Assembly (NCBI RefSeq): GCF_027857615.1
Contig: NZ_JAQIFT010000014.1
Span: 1-64,000 of the forward strand
Reading direction: 5' to 3'
From: Holtiella tumoricola
GTDB lineage: Bacteria > Bacillota > Clostridia > Lachnospirales > Cellulosilyticaceae
Length of the DNA: 64,000 nucleotides
The position numbers were made by a program, and so were the translations under genes. Shown one piece after another: positions 1 to 8,959 of this stretch. Every line of letters begins with the position of its first letter. The first letter of the stretch is position 1. The notes under the pieces were generated by a model. It searched no databases. It was not told where the DNA came from and saw nothing but the letters and a program-made list of their open reading frames with translations.

Positions 1-90
1 AAGTGACTTTTGAATCGACTGGTTTAATGGTTACTATTTTATTTTCAATGTTCAAATTCTTTTCGCTGTGGCGTTTGCCCCTCAGCGACA
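1..90 (-). promoter_or_regulatory. rRNA-type leader with hairpin and boxA-like stretch
   Basis: Read on the minus strand, this stretch has a TCGCTG/CAGCGA stem (63-68 with 83-88) and then, at about 33-57, a TTTGAACATTGAAAATAAAA stretch. TTGAAAACTRAAYA-like sequences of this kind are common in Firmicute rRNA leaders and spacers. With the strong promoter just upstream, this suggests a 16S gene begins left of the window, transcribed leftward. The 16S itself is not visible, so this is an inference. Confidence 0.5.
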
Positions 91-96
91 TTGACT

Positions 97-125
97 ATGT
101 TATCATACTGCTTAACCATTGTCAA
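97..125 (-). promoter_or_regulatory. strong sigma-A promoter, probably of an rRNA operon
   Basis: Minus-strand TTGACA (120-125), a 17-base spacer and TAACAT (97-102). The DNA behind it (126-250) is very rich in T and A runs and could act as an UP element. No open frame follows to the window edge, which fits a stable-RNA promoter. Confidence 0.6.
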
Positions 126-284
126 CAAGTTAAATACTTTTTTTCTTAGTTTTTTTTCTTTTTATTGTAAACCTACTCTTTTTCATCTTTTTTCCTCTGA
201 TAGTTTGGCTACCTATCTCCTTTTTTATACATATTTTTAATTGTCTATTCCTTCCTTTTTATCCATCTATCTTATTGTATAGCA

Positions 285-324
285 ATAGTAAAGACATTGC
301 ATGAATCTGCAATGTCTTTACTAT
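285..324 (-). terminator. long perfect hairpin after the ABC importer operon
   Basis: The arms 285-301 and 308-324 pair perfectly around a 6-base loop, about 100 bases past the stop of the substrate-binding protein gene. Neither strand has a clean T run after the stem, so termination is likely but not certain. The rest of 126-423 holds no gene that I can see, only AT-rich DNA. Confidence 0.4.
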
Positions 325-423
325 ATACTATAATTCATAATCTACTCTTTCAAATGAATACTTAAACTCACTTGAACTTTAGAAACTACTATTTGTACTT
401 TATCTATACTTCTTTTATTACAT

Positions 424-1437
424 TTATTTCATAACACTCTCTGCATATTTAGTTGTTACAATCTTGTCATAAGGTGCACGTTGATCTAGTTCTCCTGCAA
501 GTTCCATAACATCCATCAATTTGCTTAAGCTTTCTTCTTTAAGAATAGGATTGTCACACCAAGCATCAATAGCTTGATATCTAGCAACTACTGTTGTCAA
601 GTCTTCTAATGAGAGCTCTGTAAAATGTGGTGCTATAATTTGTGCTATTTCTTCAGCTGAATGTGTTTGTACAAATTGTTGTCCTTCATAAATGGCTTTA
701 GTAAATCTTTCAATTACATCTGGGTTCTTTTCCATATAAGATGAAAGTGCACTATATGCTGTATAAGGGATTTCCCCTGTTTCTTCACCTACTGATGTCA
801 TAATATAACCTTGTTGTTCTTTTTCTAATGATGTTGCAAGTGGCTCAAATAGAGTTACATAATCACCTTCGCCACCTGTAAAAGAACCTGCCATTACTGC
901 AAATTGAATATCTGTCCTTACATTAACTTCTCCATTTGCTGTATCTGTCCCAATAGTTAATCCACTATTCTTAATGGCATATTCTAATGTCATCTCTGGT
1001 ACTCCACCTTTTCTTCCCCCGAGAATTTCTTTACCTGCTAAATCTTTAAGAGTAAAATTCTCATTTGGTTCTCTACCTACAATAAAACTTCCGTCTCTTT
1101 TTGTAAGTTGTGCAAAGCAAACTGAGTAGTCCTTACTTCCTTGATTATAGACATATATAGATGCTTCTGGCCCCATTAAACCAATTTGTACTTCTCCTGA
1201 TAATAAGGCAGCCATCGTTTTATCTGCACCTTGTGCACCTAGCAATTCTATTTCAATTCCTTCATCTTTAAAGAAACCTTTTTCAATTGCTACATATTGA
1301 GGTGCATAAAAAACTGAATGTGTTACTTCTGCTAGTTTGATCTTATCAAGTCCACCTTGTTGTTTATTACATCCTACACCGATTACAGCTAATACAATAA
1401 CAAGCATTATGCCAATTAAAGCTTTCATATGCTTCAT
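424..1437 (-). CDS. ABC transporter substrate-binding lipoprotein, NitT/TauT type
   Basis: Probable extracytoplasmic binding protein of an ABC importer of the SsuA/TauA/ThiY (NMT1) superfamily. Residues 1-22 form a signal peptide ending in a lipobox with Cys23, so the mature protein should be a membrane-anchored lipoprotein. Residues from about 35 to 260 carry the family pattern, including the early HSVFYAPQYVAIEKGFF segment. It is the last of three minus-strand genes, after the ATPase and permease. The start has an upstream GAGGTGA. The substrate (sulfonate, thiamine precursor, nitrate or another small molecule) cannot be read from the sequence. No TPP riboswitch or other leader element is visible before the operon. 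Confidence 0.88.
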   Translation of the reverse strand: MKHMKALIGIMLVIVLAVIGVGCNKQQGGLDKIKLAEVTHSVFYAPQYVAIEKGFFKDEGIEIELLGAQGADKTMAALLSGEVQIGLMGPEASIYVYNQGSKDYSVCFAQLTKRDGSFIVGREPNENFTLKDLAGKEILGGRKGGVPEMTLEYAIKNSGLTIGTDTANGEVNVRTDIQFAVMAGSFTGGEGDYVTLFEPLATSLEKEQQGYIMTSVGEETGEIPYTAYSALSSYMEKNPDVIERFTKAIYEGQQFVQTHSAEEIAQIIAPHFTELSLEDLTTVVARYQAIDAWCDNPILKEESLSKLMDVMELAGELDQRAPYDKIVTTKYAESVMK

Positions 1438-1508
1438 TAGTTATTCACCTCACTAATTGGTAGTTTTTACCTTCCCTAATATAGCATAATCATAACCCTT
1501 GACCATTG

Positions 1509-2330
1509 TTACCTTTTTGCCCAGTATAATTTTTCTATTAAGTTGATTCCTTCATACATAATCCATGCGCATAAGGCAAGTACAACGACTCCCATCATAA
1601 CCAAATCTAACCTAAATACTTGACCACCATAAACGATAAGATAACCAATACCATTTCTTGAAACTAAAAATTCTCCTACTATAACGCCTACCCATGATAG
1701 GCCAATATTAATCTTTACGATATTAATAATATTTCCTATATTGGCAGGGAGAATAAGTTTAGTTAATATTTGCCACTTATTTGCACCAAAGCTTTTCAAC
1801 ATAAGTATCTTTTCTTCTTCTACGTTAGTAAAGTAATTATATCCTGACAAAATAGTACTTACAATTGAAATAGTAATAGCTATTACAACGATACCTTTAA
1901 TCCCTGCTCCTGCCCAAACTATAATAATAGGGGCTAATGCCGTTTTAGGAAGTGCATTTAATACAACTAAAAAAGGATCTGATATTTTAGATAAAGTTGG
2001 AGACCACCATAGCATAATTGCTACGATTAACCCTAGTACAGTACCTATGACAAATCCTAGTATAGTCTCCCATACAGATACTGCAATATGCGTGAAAATG
2101 CTTCCATCAGAAAGATATTTCATGAATAACTCTACAATTGCTGATGGACTACTTAATAAAAATGTATTAATAACACCAAGTCTGGCTAATACTTCCCATA
2201 GCATTATAAAAATAACTATGGTAAGTAGTTGAATTAATATAATGTTTCTTTTCTTCCTTTTTTTATCTTTAATATAGTTTTCATATCCTATGCTTAGTTG
2301 CTGTGTTTCTCTATTCGCCTTCATAAACAT
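1509..2330 (-). CDS. ABC transporter permease, SsuC/TauC type
   Basis: Membrane subunit of the same importer. After a charged, cytoplasmic N-terminus of about 30 residues there are roughly six hydrophobic segments. The EAA-type coupling loop (MLKSFGANKWQILTKLILP, near residues 177-195) marks the ATPase contact site of the binding-protein-dependent permease family. The start overlaps the end of the ATPase gene by 20 bases, so translation is probably coupled. About 70 bases separate it from the binding-protein gene. Confidence 0.9.
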   Translation of the reverse strand: MFMKANRETQQLSIGYENYIKDKKRKKRNIILIQLLTIVIFIMLWEVLARLGVINTFLLSSPSAIVELFMKYLSDGSIFTHIAVSVWETILGFVIGTVLGLIVAIMLWWSPTLSKISDPFLVVLNALPKTALAPIIIVWAGAGIKGIVVIAITISIVSTILSGYNYFTNVEEEKILMLKSFGANKWQILTKLILPANIGNIINIVKINIGLSWVGVIVGEFLVSRNGIGYLIVYGGQVFRLDLVMMGVVVLALCAWIMYEGINLIEKLYWAKR

Positions 2331-3066
2331 CTAACTCCTTCCATAGTGCATCAAAATAGTCTTTAAACTCTGGTGCCTTTCTACATACTAGTGGAGTTTT
2401 TTCTTTATCTTTTACACTTAAAGATATGTTATAAAGGCTCTTAACAGTTGCAGGTCTCTTAGATAAAACCGCAATTTGATCGCACATCGAAATAGCTTCT
2501 GATATATCATGTGTAACTAAAATAGCATCTTTATGTTCTTTTCGTATAATCTTATAAATATCATCACTTACCATTAATCTTGTTTGATAATCTAAAGCTG
2601 AAAATGGTTCATCTAATAGAAGTACATCTGGATCAGTGGCTAATGTTCTAATAAGAGCTACCCTTTGCCTCATTCCTCCAGATAATTCCTTAGGATATCT
2701 ATTTCTAAACTCCCATATCCCATACATTTTAAGTAAATGTTCAATCCTTTTTAAAGCTTCATCATTTACCTTCTTCTGTATTTCTAATCCAATAGTAATA
2801 TTGTCCATAATTGTTCGCCATTCTAAAAGATGATCTTTTTGAAACATATATCCTATTTTTCCTTCTATTTTTACCTCACCACTTGTAGGCGTAAGTAAAT
2901 TGGTTAATATATTAAGAAGTGTTGATTTACCACTTCCTGAAGGCCCTAAAATTCCTAAGATCTTACCCCTTTCTAGCGCGACGTTAACATCTTGCAAAAC
3001 CGTTATCTCGCCTTCATCTGTGTAGAAGTTCTTATAAATATTTTTCATCTCTATAATGTTATCCAC
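2311..3066 (-). CDS. ABC transporter ATP-binding protein, SsuB/TauB type
   Basis: Energising subunit of the importer and first gene of its operon. Visible motifs are Walker A GPSGSGKST (residues 41-49), the Q-loop YMFQKD (about 73-78), the signature LSGGMRQR (about 128-135) and Walker B VLLLDEP (about 148-154) followed by the D-loop SALD. It starts at GTG behind GGGGAGGG. Length and motifs fit the nitrate/sulfonate/taurine ATPase family. The specificity of the importer is not resolved by this subunit. Confidence 0.92.
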   Translation of the reverse strand: MDNIIEMKNIYKNFYTDEGEITVLQDVNVALERGKILGILGPSGSGKSTLLNILTNLLTPTSGEVKIEGKIGYMFQKDHLLEWRTIMDNITIGLEIQKKVNDEALKRIEHLLKMYGIWEFRNRYPKELSGGMRQRVALIRTLATDPDVLLLDEPFSALDYQTRLMVSDDIYKIIRKEHKDAILVTHDISEAISMCDQIAVLSKRPATVKSLYNISLSVKDKEKTPLVCRKAPEFKDYFDALWKELDVYEGE

Positions 3067-3141
3067 TTTTGACCCTCCCCTAATGTAAATAGTAGTATAA
3101 TTTATAATATTAGTTGTAAGAGTCTAAAGTGCTTGACTACC

Positions 3142-3182
3142 AAAAGATAAAAGCGTAGGAGATTCCTACGCTTTTATCTTTT
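3142..3182. terminator. bidirectional-looking terminator after cvpA
   Basis: The 19-base arms 3142-3160 and 3164-3182 pair perfectly around a 3-base gap. The flanking A and T runs allow function on either strand. It lies 30 bases past the cvpA stop and so ends the cvpA operon. Confidence 0.85.
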
Positions 3183-3213
3183 CTATTATATTTTTACCGG
3201 ATATGACACTTTC

Positions 3214-3894
3214 TTAAAGTTTCAAACTCATAATAATCTCTAAAATAATATTATTATTATAGAACAAATTCATCAAATAAGATTGTTCTACAAGTGCCTC
3301 TAAGCCTGAAAACTGTGGAAGCATTATAAGGAATGGAATAATTAAACATGCAATCCACACAATAAGCATTCCTTTTATAATTCCTACTATAAAACCACCC
3401 CAGGTATTTGCTGTTTTTAGGATTGGTAGCTTCGCTACTAAATCTAATACGCCCACTCCAATGGTTAAAGCAATCTTAATGACAACAAAACAAACAAGGA
3501 GTGCAATTGCCATTATACATATATTAGCTATAGAAGTTACAATATAGTCTATTAATGTTGAAACACCTAATAAATTATAAATTTCTGGGTTATTGTTTTC
3601 TATTAATTTATTAATTAAAAATTCTGGCATCCAATTGAAATTTTCTCGGATAAGCTGAGCTTGTCCTTGTAAACCTATATTCCCAACTTCAGGCAAGATA
3701 CTTCTTACACCATCTTGGATGGATGTATAAAGTGGCGTGAGTTTTAAAATAGTTTCTATCACCGGATAAATAAAGAATGCTAATACAAGTGCTAGAATTG
3801 ATGAAAAAAATTGATAAACTGTTCTTATTAAACCTACCTTTGCCGCTATTATTGCTGTTATAGCAATAATAGCAATAATAATTAAATCAAGCAT
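3214..3894 (-). CDS. CvpA family membrane protein
   Basis: Protein of 226 residues with four or five hydrophobic segments (about 1-20, 25-50, 120-145, 155-185). Its opening pattern (LDLIIIAIIAITAIIAAKVGLIRTVYQF) is typical of the CvpA/colicin V production family, which has broad roles in envelope homeostasis. Its ATG overlaps the stop of the upstream gene as TAATG, so the two are translationally coupled. A strong terminator follows. The molecular function of CvpA in Firmicutes is poorly known. Confidence 0.85.
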   Translation of the reverse strand: MLDLIIIAIIAITAIIAAKVGLIRTVYQFFSSILALVLAFFIYPVIETILKLTPLYTSIQDGVRSILPEVGNIGLQGQAQLIRENFNWMPEFLINKLIENNNPEIYNLLGVSTLIDYIVTSIANICIMAIALLVCFVVIKIALTIGVGVLDLVAKLPILKTANTWGGFIVGIIKGMLIVWIACLIIPFLIMLPQFSGLEALVEQSYLMNLFYNNNIILEIIMSLKL

Positions 3895-5066
3895 TAATTA
3901 TTCCCCCTTTGATTAATAGGATTTAATACTTTAACTTCATTTTTAGTAACTGCTACTACTTTATTACCTATGTATAATACTTTACTTACATCTTGATTTG
4001 CCTCAAAAATAAATTTAACCTCTCCTGTTTTACTATATCCTGTAAAACTTTGCCCTTGACCTATTACAATACCACGATCCGTAGCATTAAAATAAGTTAC
4101 TGGCTTATCAAATTCCTGGCTAATGACCTCATCCCCTGAACCATTCAATATAGTTAAGCGATCATTTGCAGAAGCACTAGATCCTCTTCCAGTACTTACA
4201 ATAGGTAAATATTGACTTGATTTCAGTTCTCCATCTACATACGGTGTATACTTCAAATAGAAGTTCGGAATATCTTTTATCTTTTCACCTTGTAAGTTAT
4301 AGAATGTTATCTTGCTATCCCCTATAGCAGCCCATATATTTGATGTTATAAATTCTATCTCATAGACAATATTATCCTTATCATCTATTCCGTATTTTGT
4401 ATTAAATACTTCTTCCGTCCCTGTCTTATTAATAATAACTGCATTTAATGCTGAACTTACAATTGGATTATATAAGTCTACATAGCTTACAAGTAACAAT
4501 TGCCTATCTGGAGATACTTCTGCACTAATAGGAAATCCTGCATCTTTAATATAAGATACGCCTTTTACACCTAGCCCTTCACCACCAGCATTATATCCGG
4601 ATGTAATATGTCCATCTTCTGTCTTTTCAATAACAGCAACATCACCATTAGAATTTATCGAAAAATAGATAATAGGATTAGTAGTCTGCACTTCTCCTCT
4701 TTTACCTTTTTCATTAAAAATTGATAGTGTTTTTCCATCCTTATTAGCAATAGCAAGATAGTTACCTTTATGTCGTACAATAGGTTTATCTAATGTTAAT
4801 GCATTATTCCATACTTCATTACCCTTTAAATCATAGGCCGTTATACCATCTGATGTTAGACGAATAATTTGATTAGCATTTACATCTATGTACTCACTCT
4901 TTTGTTCTGAATGTGTGAATACGGTCTCACCTAATTCATAGTATACCAATCCTTCATTTACTTTCGCCCATTGTAAAATACCTATACCTACAATACATAT
5001 AAATAATACGCCTAAAAGGATCCAGGTTGTTTGTTTACCTGTAATGAGCTTTTTGTCCTTCTTCAC
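3894..5066 (-). CDS. DUF5711-like membrane-anchored beta-propeller protein
   Basis: The protein has a short basic cytoplasmic tail, one membrane segment (residues about 13-33) and a large outer domain. The outer domain is built of repeats such as GNEVWN, NKDGKTLSIFNEKGKR and LQGEKIKDI, typical of a WD40/PQQ-like propeller. It resembles the DUF5711 family of Clostridia, whose function is unknown. The open frame extends to 5114, but GTG at 5066 is preferred: AGGAGG at 5074-5079 sits seven bases upstream, whereas the outer ATG codons lack a properly spaced site. It is coupled to cvpA, which suggests a shared envelope role. Confidence 0.7.
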   Translation of the reverse strand: MKKDKKLITGKQTTWILLGVLFICIVGIGILQWAKVNEGLVYYELGETVFTHSEQKSEYIDVNANQIIRLTSDGITAYDLKGNEVWNNALTLDKPIVRHKGNYLAIANKDGKTLSIFNEKGKRGEVQTTNPIIYFSINSNGDVAVIEKTEDGHITSGYNAGGEGLGVKGVSYIKDAGFPISAEVSPDRQLLLVSYVDLYNPIVSSALNAVIINKTGTEEVFNTKYGIDDKDNIVYEIEFITSNIWAAIGDSKITFYNLQGEKIKDIPNFYLKYTPYVDGELKSSQYLPIVSTGRGSSASANDRLTILNGSGDEVISQEFDKPVTYFNATDRGIVIGQGQSFTGYSKTGEVKFIFEANQDVSKVLYIGNKVVAVTKNEVKVLNPINQRGNN

Positions 5067-5152
5067 CCTCATTCCTCCTATGTTCTCGCTTTTTTTATTT
5101 TTATCATACACCATCCCCTCATAATTTCAAAGTGATTGTTACTAATATAAAA

Positions 5153-5178
5153 AAAGAGGTGTTATATAACACCTCTTT
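5153..5178 (-). terminator. terminator of glgA
   Basis: Stem AAAGAGGTGTT paired with AACACCTCTTT, followed on the minus strand by a run of T. It lies 11 bases past the glgA stop. Confidence 0.85.
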
Positions 5179-5188
5179 ACTCTGTATT

Positions 5189-6655
5189 TTACTCCATAAT
5201 GCGTCTATACATTTCTTCATACACTTCAGCTGAATGTTGCCAAGAAAAACATGTATTCATTGCATTAACTTGAATTTGTTTAAAATGACTTGGTTTTTCT
5301 TTGTAGTAGTAGTATGCTTCCTCTATTTTCTTAAAGAGCCAATAACCACAATAATCTACAAATTCAAAACCTGTTCCTTCTTTAGTTTCTTCATTATAAT
5401 GAAGAACTGTATCTTTTAATCCTCCTGTTTGTCTTACAACAGGTACGCTACCATATCTCATAGCCATCATTTGACCTAATCCACAAGGTTCAAATGCAGA
5501 TGGCATTAAAAATACATCTGAAGATGCATAGATTTTTTGAGCTAATTCTTCATCAAACTTGAGATTAATGCTTACTCTCTTATCATACTTTTCTTCAAAG
5601 TACTTAAACATCTGCTCATATTCATACTCACCTGTACCTAGTAAAACAAATTGGATATCCATGTCCATGATTTTATCCATAATCCATTTATTTTCTAGTG
5701 TTTGTTTCATAAGATCAAAACCTTTTTGATCTGTAATTCTTGAAATAATACCAATCATCATAGCATCTGACTGTTCAAGTCCATATTCTCTTTGGAATGC
5801 ACGTTTATTAAGCTTACGCCTTTCAATATGTTCTGCATCGTATCTTTCATATATGTAAGGATCAGTTTGTGGATTATATCTTTCATAATCTATTCCATTT
5901 AAAATACCACATACTTTATGATAAAGTTTCTTTTCTAGAAGTTCATTAAGCCCACATCCATATTCCCAAGTTTTAATTTCTTCAGCATAAGTTGGACTTA
6001 CTGTAGAAATCTGGTCGCAGTATAATAACCCTGCCTTCATAAAGCTCATACCACCATTAAACTCTATTGCCTCTGATGAAGTATATCCTTCATCTAATTC
6101 TAATACATCTAATACTTGCTCTTTACCAAAAATGCCTTGGAACTTCATATTATGGATGGTAAATACAGATTTTATCTTTTCATAGAACGGATCTAAACGA
6201 TATTTCTGATTTAACAATAAACAAATAGGCCCTGTTTGCCAGTCATTACAATGAATAATATCTGGTTTAAAATCAATATGTTTTAACATTTCAAGAACAC
6301 TTTTACAGAAAAAGGCAAATCTTTCATAGTCATCATATTCTCCGTAAAATCCATCACGATGGAAATAGTGCTCACTTCTTATAAAATATGTTGGAACAAT
6401 TGTATCATCATAGTAGATCCCTACGCCTTCTTTTCTCCAGTTAAGCCACATATCAAAACTTGTTACAAAATGGGACTCATGTTCAAAGAATTTATTCTCT
6501 ATTTGTTTGTAATATGGCATAGCGACTCTAACATCTATACCATTTTCCTTTAATTGTTTTGGTAATGCTCCGGCTACATCTGCCAGTCCTCCTGTTTTAG
6601 CATATGGCGCGACTTCTGATGCAACAAATAAACATTTTAATGGTTCTTTTTTCAT
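5189..6655 (-). CDS. glgA: glycogen synthase (ADP-glucose type)
   Basis: Transfers glucose from ADP-glucose to the growing alpha-1,4-glucan in the cytoplasm. It is a GT5 glycosyltransferase of 488 residues, the usual length. The N-terminal substrate loop KTGGLADVAG is at residues 20-29, and the C-terminal nucleotide-sugar motif EPCGLGQMMAMRYGSVPVV is near residues 390-410. The start has GGGGGAATAA in front. It stands alone here: glgC, glgD, branching enzyme and phosphorylase are not in the window. Confidence 0.95.
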   Translation of the reverse strand: MKKEPLKCLFVASEVAPYAKTGGLADVAGALPKQLKENGIDVRVAMPYYKQIENKFFEHESHFVTSFDMWLNWRKEGVGIYYDDTIVPTYFIRSEHYFHRDGFYGEYDDYERFAFFCKSVLEMLKHIDFKPDIIHCNDWQTGPICLLLNQKYRLDPFYEKIKSVFTIHNMKFQGIFGKEQVLDVLELDEGYTSSEAIEFNGGMSFMKAGLLYCDQISTVSPTYAEEIKTWEYGCGLNELLEKKLYHKVCGILNGIDYERYNPQTDPYIYERYDAEHIERRKLNKRAFQREYGLEQSDAMMIGIISRITDQKGFDLMKQTLENKWIMDKIMDMDIQFVLLGTGEYEYEQMFKYFEEKYDKRVSINLKFDEELAQKIYASSDVFLMPSAFEPCGLGQMMAMRYGSVPVVRQTGGLKDTVLHYNEETKEGTGFEFVDYCGYWLFKKIEEAYYYYKEKPSHFKQIQVNAMNTCFSWQHSAEVYEEMYRRIME

Positions 6656-6703
6656 ATTTATTCCCCCCTAGTAAAATTAATATAATTATACAAAAAATTC
6701 AAC

Positions 6704-6738
6704 AAAATTACCAACAGAATTATTCTGTTGGTAATTTT
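6704..6738 (-). terminator. terminator overlapping the 3' end of the MPN-LysM gene
   Basis: The 17-base arms 6704-6720 and 6722-6738 pair perfectly. The right arm is the coding sequence for the last residues of the upstream gene, and its stop codon is at the turn. T-rich DNA follows on the minus strand. Confidence 0.75.
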
Positions 6739-8108
6739 AAAGTTTGACCTACATAAATATTATCCCCATTTTCTAAATCATTAAGAGCAATAATTTCTTT
6801 AGTTCTAAGCTCTGTTTTGTAATGATCATAGCTAATTTTTCTTAGTGAATCTCCTTCTTGTACTACATATTCCATATAATCTTTATTAGAAGCCTCTTCT
6901 GATTCACTCTCTACCTTATCTTCCTTTTCTTCACTTACTACTTGTTTTTCTTCAGTTACAGCTACTTCTTCAGTCTTATCAACTTGTACAGTTTCAGTTT
7001 CTTCTACATTTACTTGCTCTACATTATCAACTACTTCATCTGTACTTACTTCTTCTTGAGCATTTTCATCTGTAGAAGATTCTGCATCTGAATTATCAAC
7101 AATTGTTACATTAGAAGTTGCTGCATCTATTGTTTCTTCTGGGCTAATGATAAACTCTGCCTCTTCATCTGGTTTAGCTGTTGCATTCCCTATATTCCCC
7201 TGAGTATTTTGTGATACTTGTGTAAGCTCATTTTGTAAGTTTTGAATCTTAGCATTTTGATCATTCATCTTTAATACAACTGCTGATAGTGCAAGAAGAG
7301 CTATACTTGCAGCAATAACTGTAAGATTCATCTTTTTCTTTTGCTCGTACTCTTTCTTACGAATTTTACCTATTTCTCTAAATTGATTTACAACATTGTC
7401 TTCAACCTCTTCTTTTTCAGTACTTATAAAAGGTCTATCTAACATATATTGTTGCATACAAGGATTTTTATCGTAATATAAATAGTATCCACTTTGTTCT
7501 TTTAATGTATCATCTTCATATACATAGAATGTTTCGATTTTGTTAATAGGGTCAACTAGAAGTAATAAAGTACCTTCTTTTTCAAATACATCTCTATGTG
7601 CTTTTACTTCTTTCATTGTAAGCATTGTGCCATATCCTGGTTGCATATGTAACCACCCGATAAGACTTGCTCCTGGAAAATACTTTTCTTGTTCTTCTCT
7701 TAAGTTTGCTACTACATCTTCATTAATCCATTCTTCATCTTGTGAAAGTAATTCTTTATCAACTGGAATAATACCACATATAATAGTTTCTTTACTGTCT
7801 GGGTAGTACTCACCAACAATGACTGCAGAATGTTCACTTGCTAAGTCTGTATTCGCATACTGATAAATATATGTATAAACGTAGTCTTCTAAGTAAATTA
7901 CATAGTCACAGTCTGTGTCACCCATAGGTCTTACAGAATCAATATTTTCAATTAAAGCATTATATCTTTCTTCAGCTTGTCCATTTGATTCTAATACCTC
8001 ACTTGTTGCCGCTAATTCTTCTACAGAAATTACCTTTGCTTGTTGTTCTTGTTTGTTCTCTGGCTCTTTACCTTTTTTCTTTTTTGGATCATAAATAATT
8101 GTTCCCAT
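6720..8108 (-). CDS. membrane protein with degenerate MPN/JAMM-like domain and C-terminal LysM
   Basis: Three parts are visible in 462 residues. Residues about 70-230 resemble an MPN (Mov34/Rpn11/CSN5) fold. The segment at 151-168 follows the JAMM loop GWxHxHPGxGxxLS, but Gln156 replaces the second zinc-binding His, Thr164 replaces Ser and Glu167 replaces Asp, so zinc hydrolase activity is doubtful. Residues about 265-285 form one membrane helix, followed by an acidic low-complexity linker (about 300-410). Residues about 415-461 are a LysM peptidoglycan-binding domain. The MPN part is therefore cytoplasmic and LysM is outside. It is monocistronic, with a terminator overlapping its end. The function is unknown; bridging the cell wall to an intracellular partner is a guess. 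Confidence 0.65.
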   Translation of the reverse strand: MGTIIYDPKKKKGKEPENKQEQQAKVISVEELAATSEVLESNGQAEERYNALIENIDSVRPMGDTDCDYVIYLEDYVYTYIYQYANTDLASEHSAVIVGEYYPDSKETIICGIIPVDKELLSQDEEWINEDVVANLREEQEKYFPGASLIGWLHMQPGYGTMLTMKEVKAHRDVFEKEGTLLLLVDPINKIETFYVYEDDTLKEQSGYYLYYDKNPCMQQYMLDRPFISTEKEEVEDNVVNQFREIGKIRKKEYEQKKKMNLTVIAASIALLALSAVVLKMNDQNAKIQNLQNELTQVSQNTQGNIGNATAKPDEEAEFIISPEETIDAATSNVTIVDNSDAESSTDENAQEEVSTDEVVDNVEQVNVEETETVQVDKTEEVAVTEEKQVVSEEKEDKVESESEEASNKDYMEYVVQEGDSLRKISYDHYKTELRTKEIIALNDLENGDNIYVGQTLKLPTE

Positions 8109-8335
8109 AGTACACCTCTTCCATTTTTATCCATTTTGTACTTTCTTAGCATACTATATACATATCAAATAATTTAACCTTTCCTGTCGAGGATTTCTAT
8201 TTTTTTATCCCTCTTTTTTTACACAACAAGACAGGTTATTTTTTACCATAAATTGTTATGGGTTTTTGTGTAAAAACATAAATAATTTCCCCATTAATTG
8301 GTAAACTATAATACTAATGAAAGTGGTGATATTTA

Positions 8336-8911
8336 GTGGATTCTACCTTACAAAAAAGAACTAAACCTCGTTATATTAGTATCGATGACCCAAATCATTT
8401 CGTTACTTTTTGTGATACATTATATAATCATTTAGTCAATCTCCTTCCTAGACATAATCATGAACTTGTTATTATATGTATTGGAACAGACAGAGCAACT
8501 GGAGATAGCCTCGGTCCTTTAATTGGTTACAAATTACTAGATTTGGATTTCGACAGCGTACATGTCTATGGAAACTTAGACACACCTGTTCATGCTAAAA
8601 ACTTAGAAGAAATAACACAACAAGTTCAATTCTGTCATCCTAATGCTTTAGTCATTGCTATAGATGCTTGTCTTGGCACCATGCAAAATGTGGGTTCTAT
8701 TGCTATCGGGGAAGGTGCCATTAGGCCTGGTGCTGGGGTACAAAAAGATTTACAACCTATTGGAAATTTACACATTACAGGAATTGTAAATTTCAGTAGC
8801 TTTATGAATATGGTTGTTCTTCAAAATACTCGCCTTTCCATTGTTATGCGAATGGCTGACATTATTTCTGGAGGCATTAGACATTGCATAGGCCAGTATT
8901 ATGGCGAATAA
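8336..8911 (+). CDS. yyaC: YyaC family spore protease-like protein (DUF1256)
   Basis: Protein of 191 residues carrying the DUF1256 pattern: VIICIGTDRATGDSLGPLIG near residues 45-65, IDACLG near 120 and the GVQKDLQPIGNLHITGIVN stretch near 143-160. This family is related to the germination protease Gpr fold and is found only in spore formers; in Bacillus yyaC is expressed in the forespore. The start is GTG behind AAGTGGTGAT. It is divergent from the MPN-LysM gene. I saw no convincing forespore promoter. Confidence 0.85.
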   Translation: MDSTLQKRTKPRYISIDDPNHFVTFCDTLYNHLVNLLPRHNHELVIICIGTDRATGDSLGPLIGYKLLDLDFDSVHVYGNLDTPVHAKNLEEITQQVQFCHPNALVIAIDACLGTMQNVGSIAIGEGAIRPGAGVQKDLQPIGNLHITGIVNFSSFMNMVVLQNTRLSIVMRMADIISGGIRHCIGQYYGE

Positions 8912-8959
8912 AAAAATAGGCACAAGATATATTTTCAAAATATCTTGTGCCTATTTTTT
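8911..8959. terminator. bidirectional terminator between convergent genes
   Basis: Arms 8911-8930 and 8940-8959 pair over about 20 bases, with A6 and T6 at the outer ends. It serves yyaC on the plus strand and the membrane protein gene on the minus strand. Confidence 0.9.

Noticed and set aside
3067..3140. TPP or other riboswitch for the ABC importer
   Set aside because: The leader is short and shows none of the conserved riboswitch core words.
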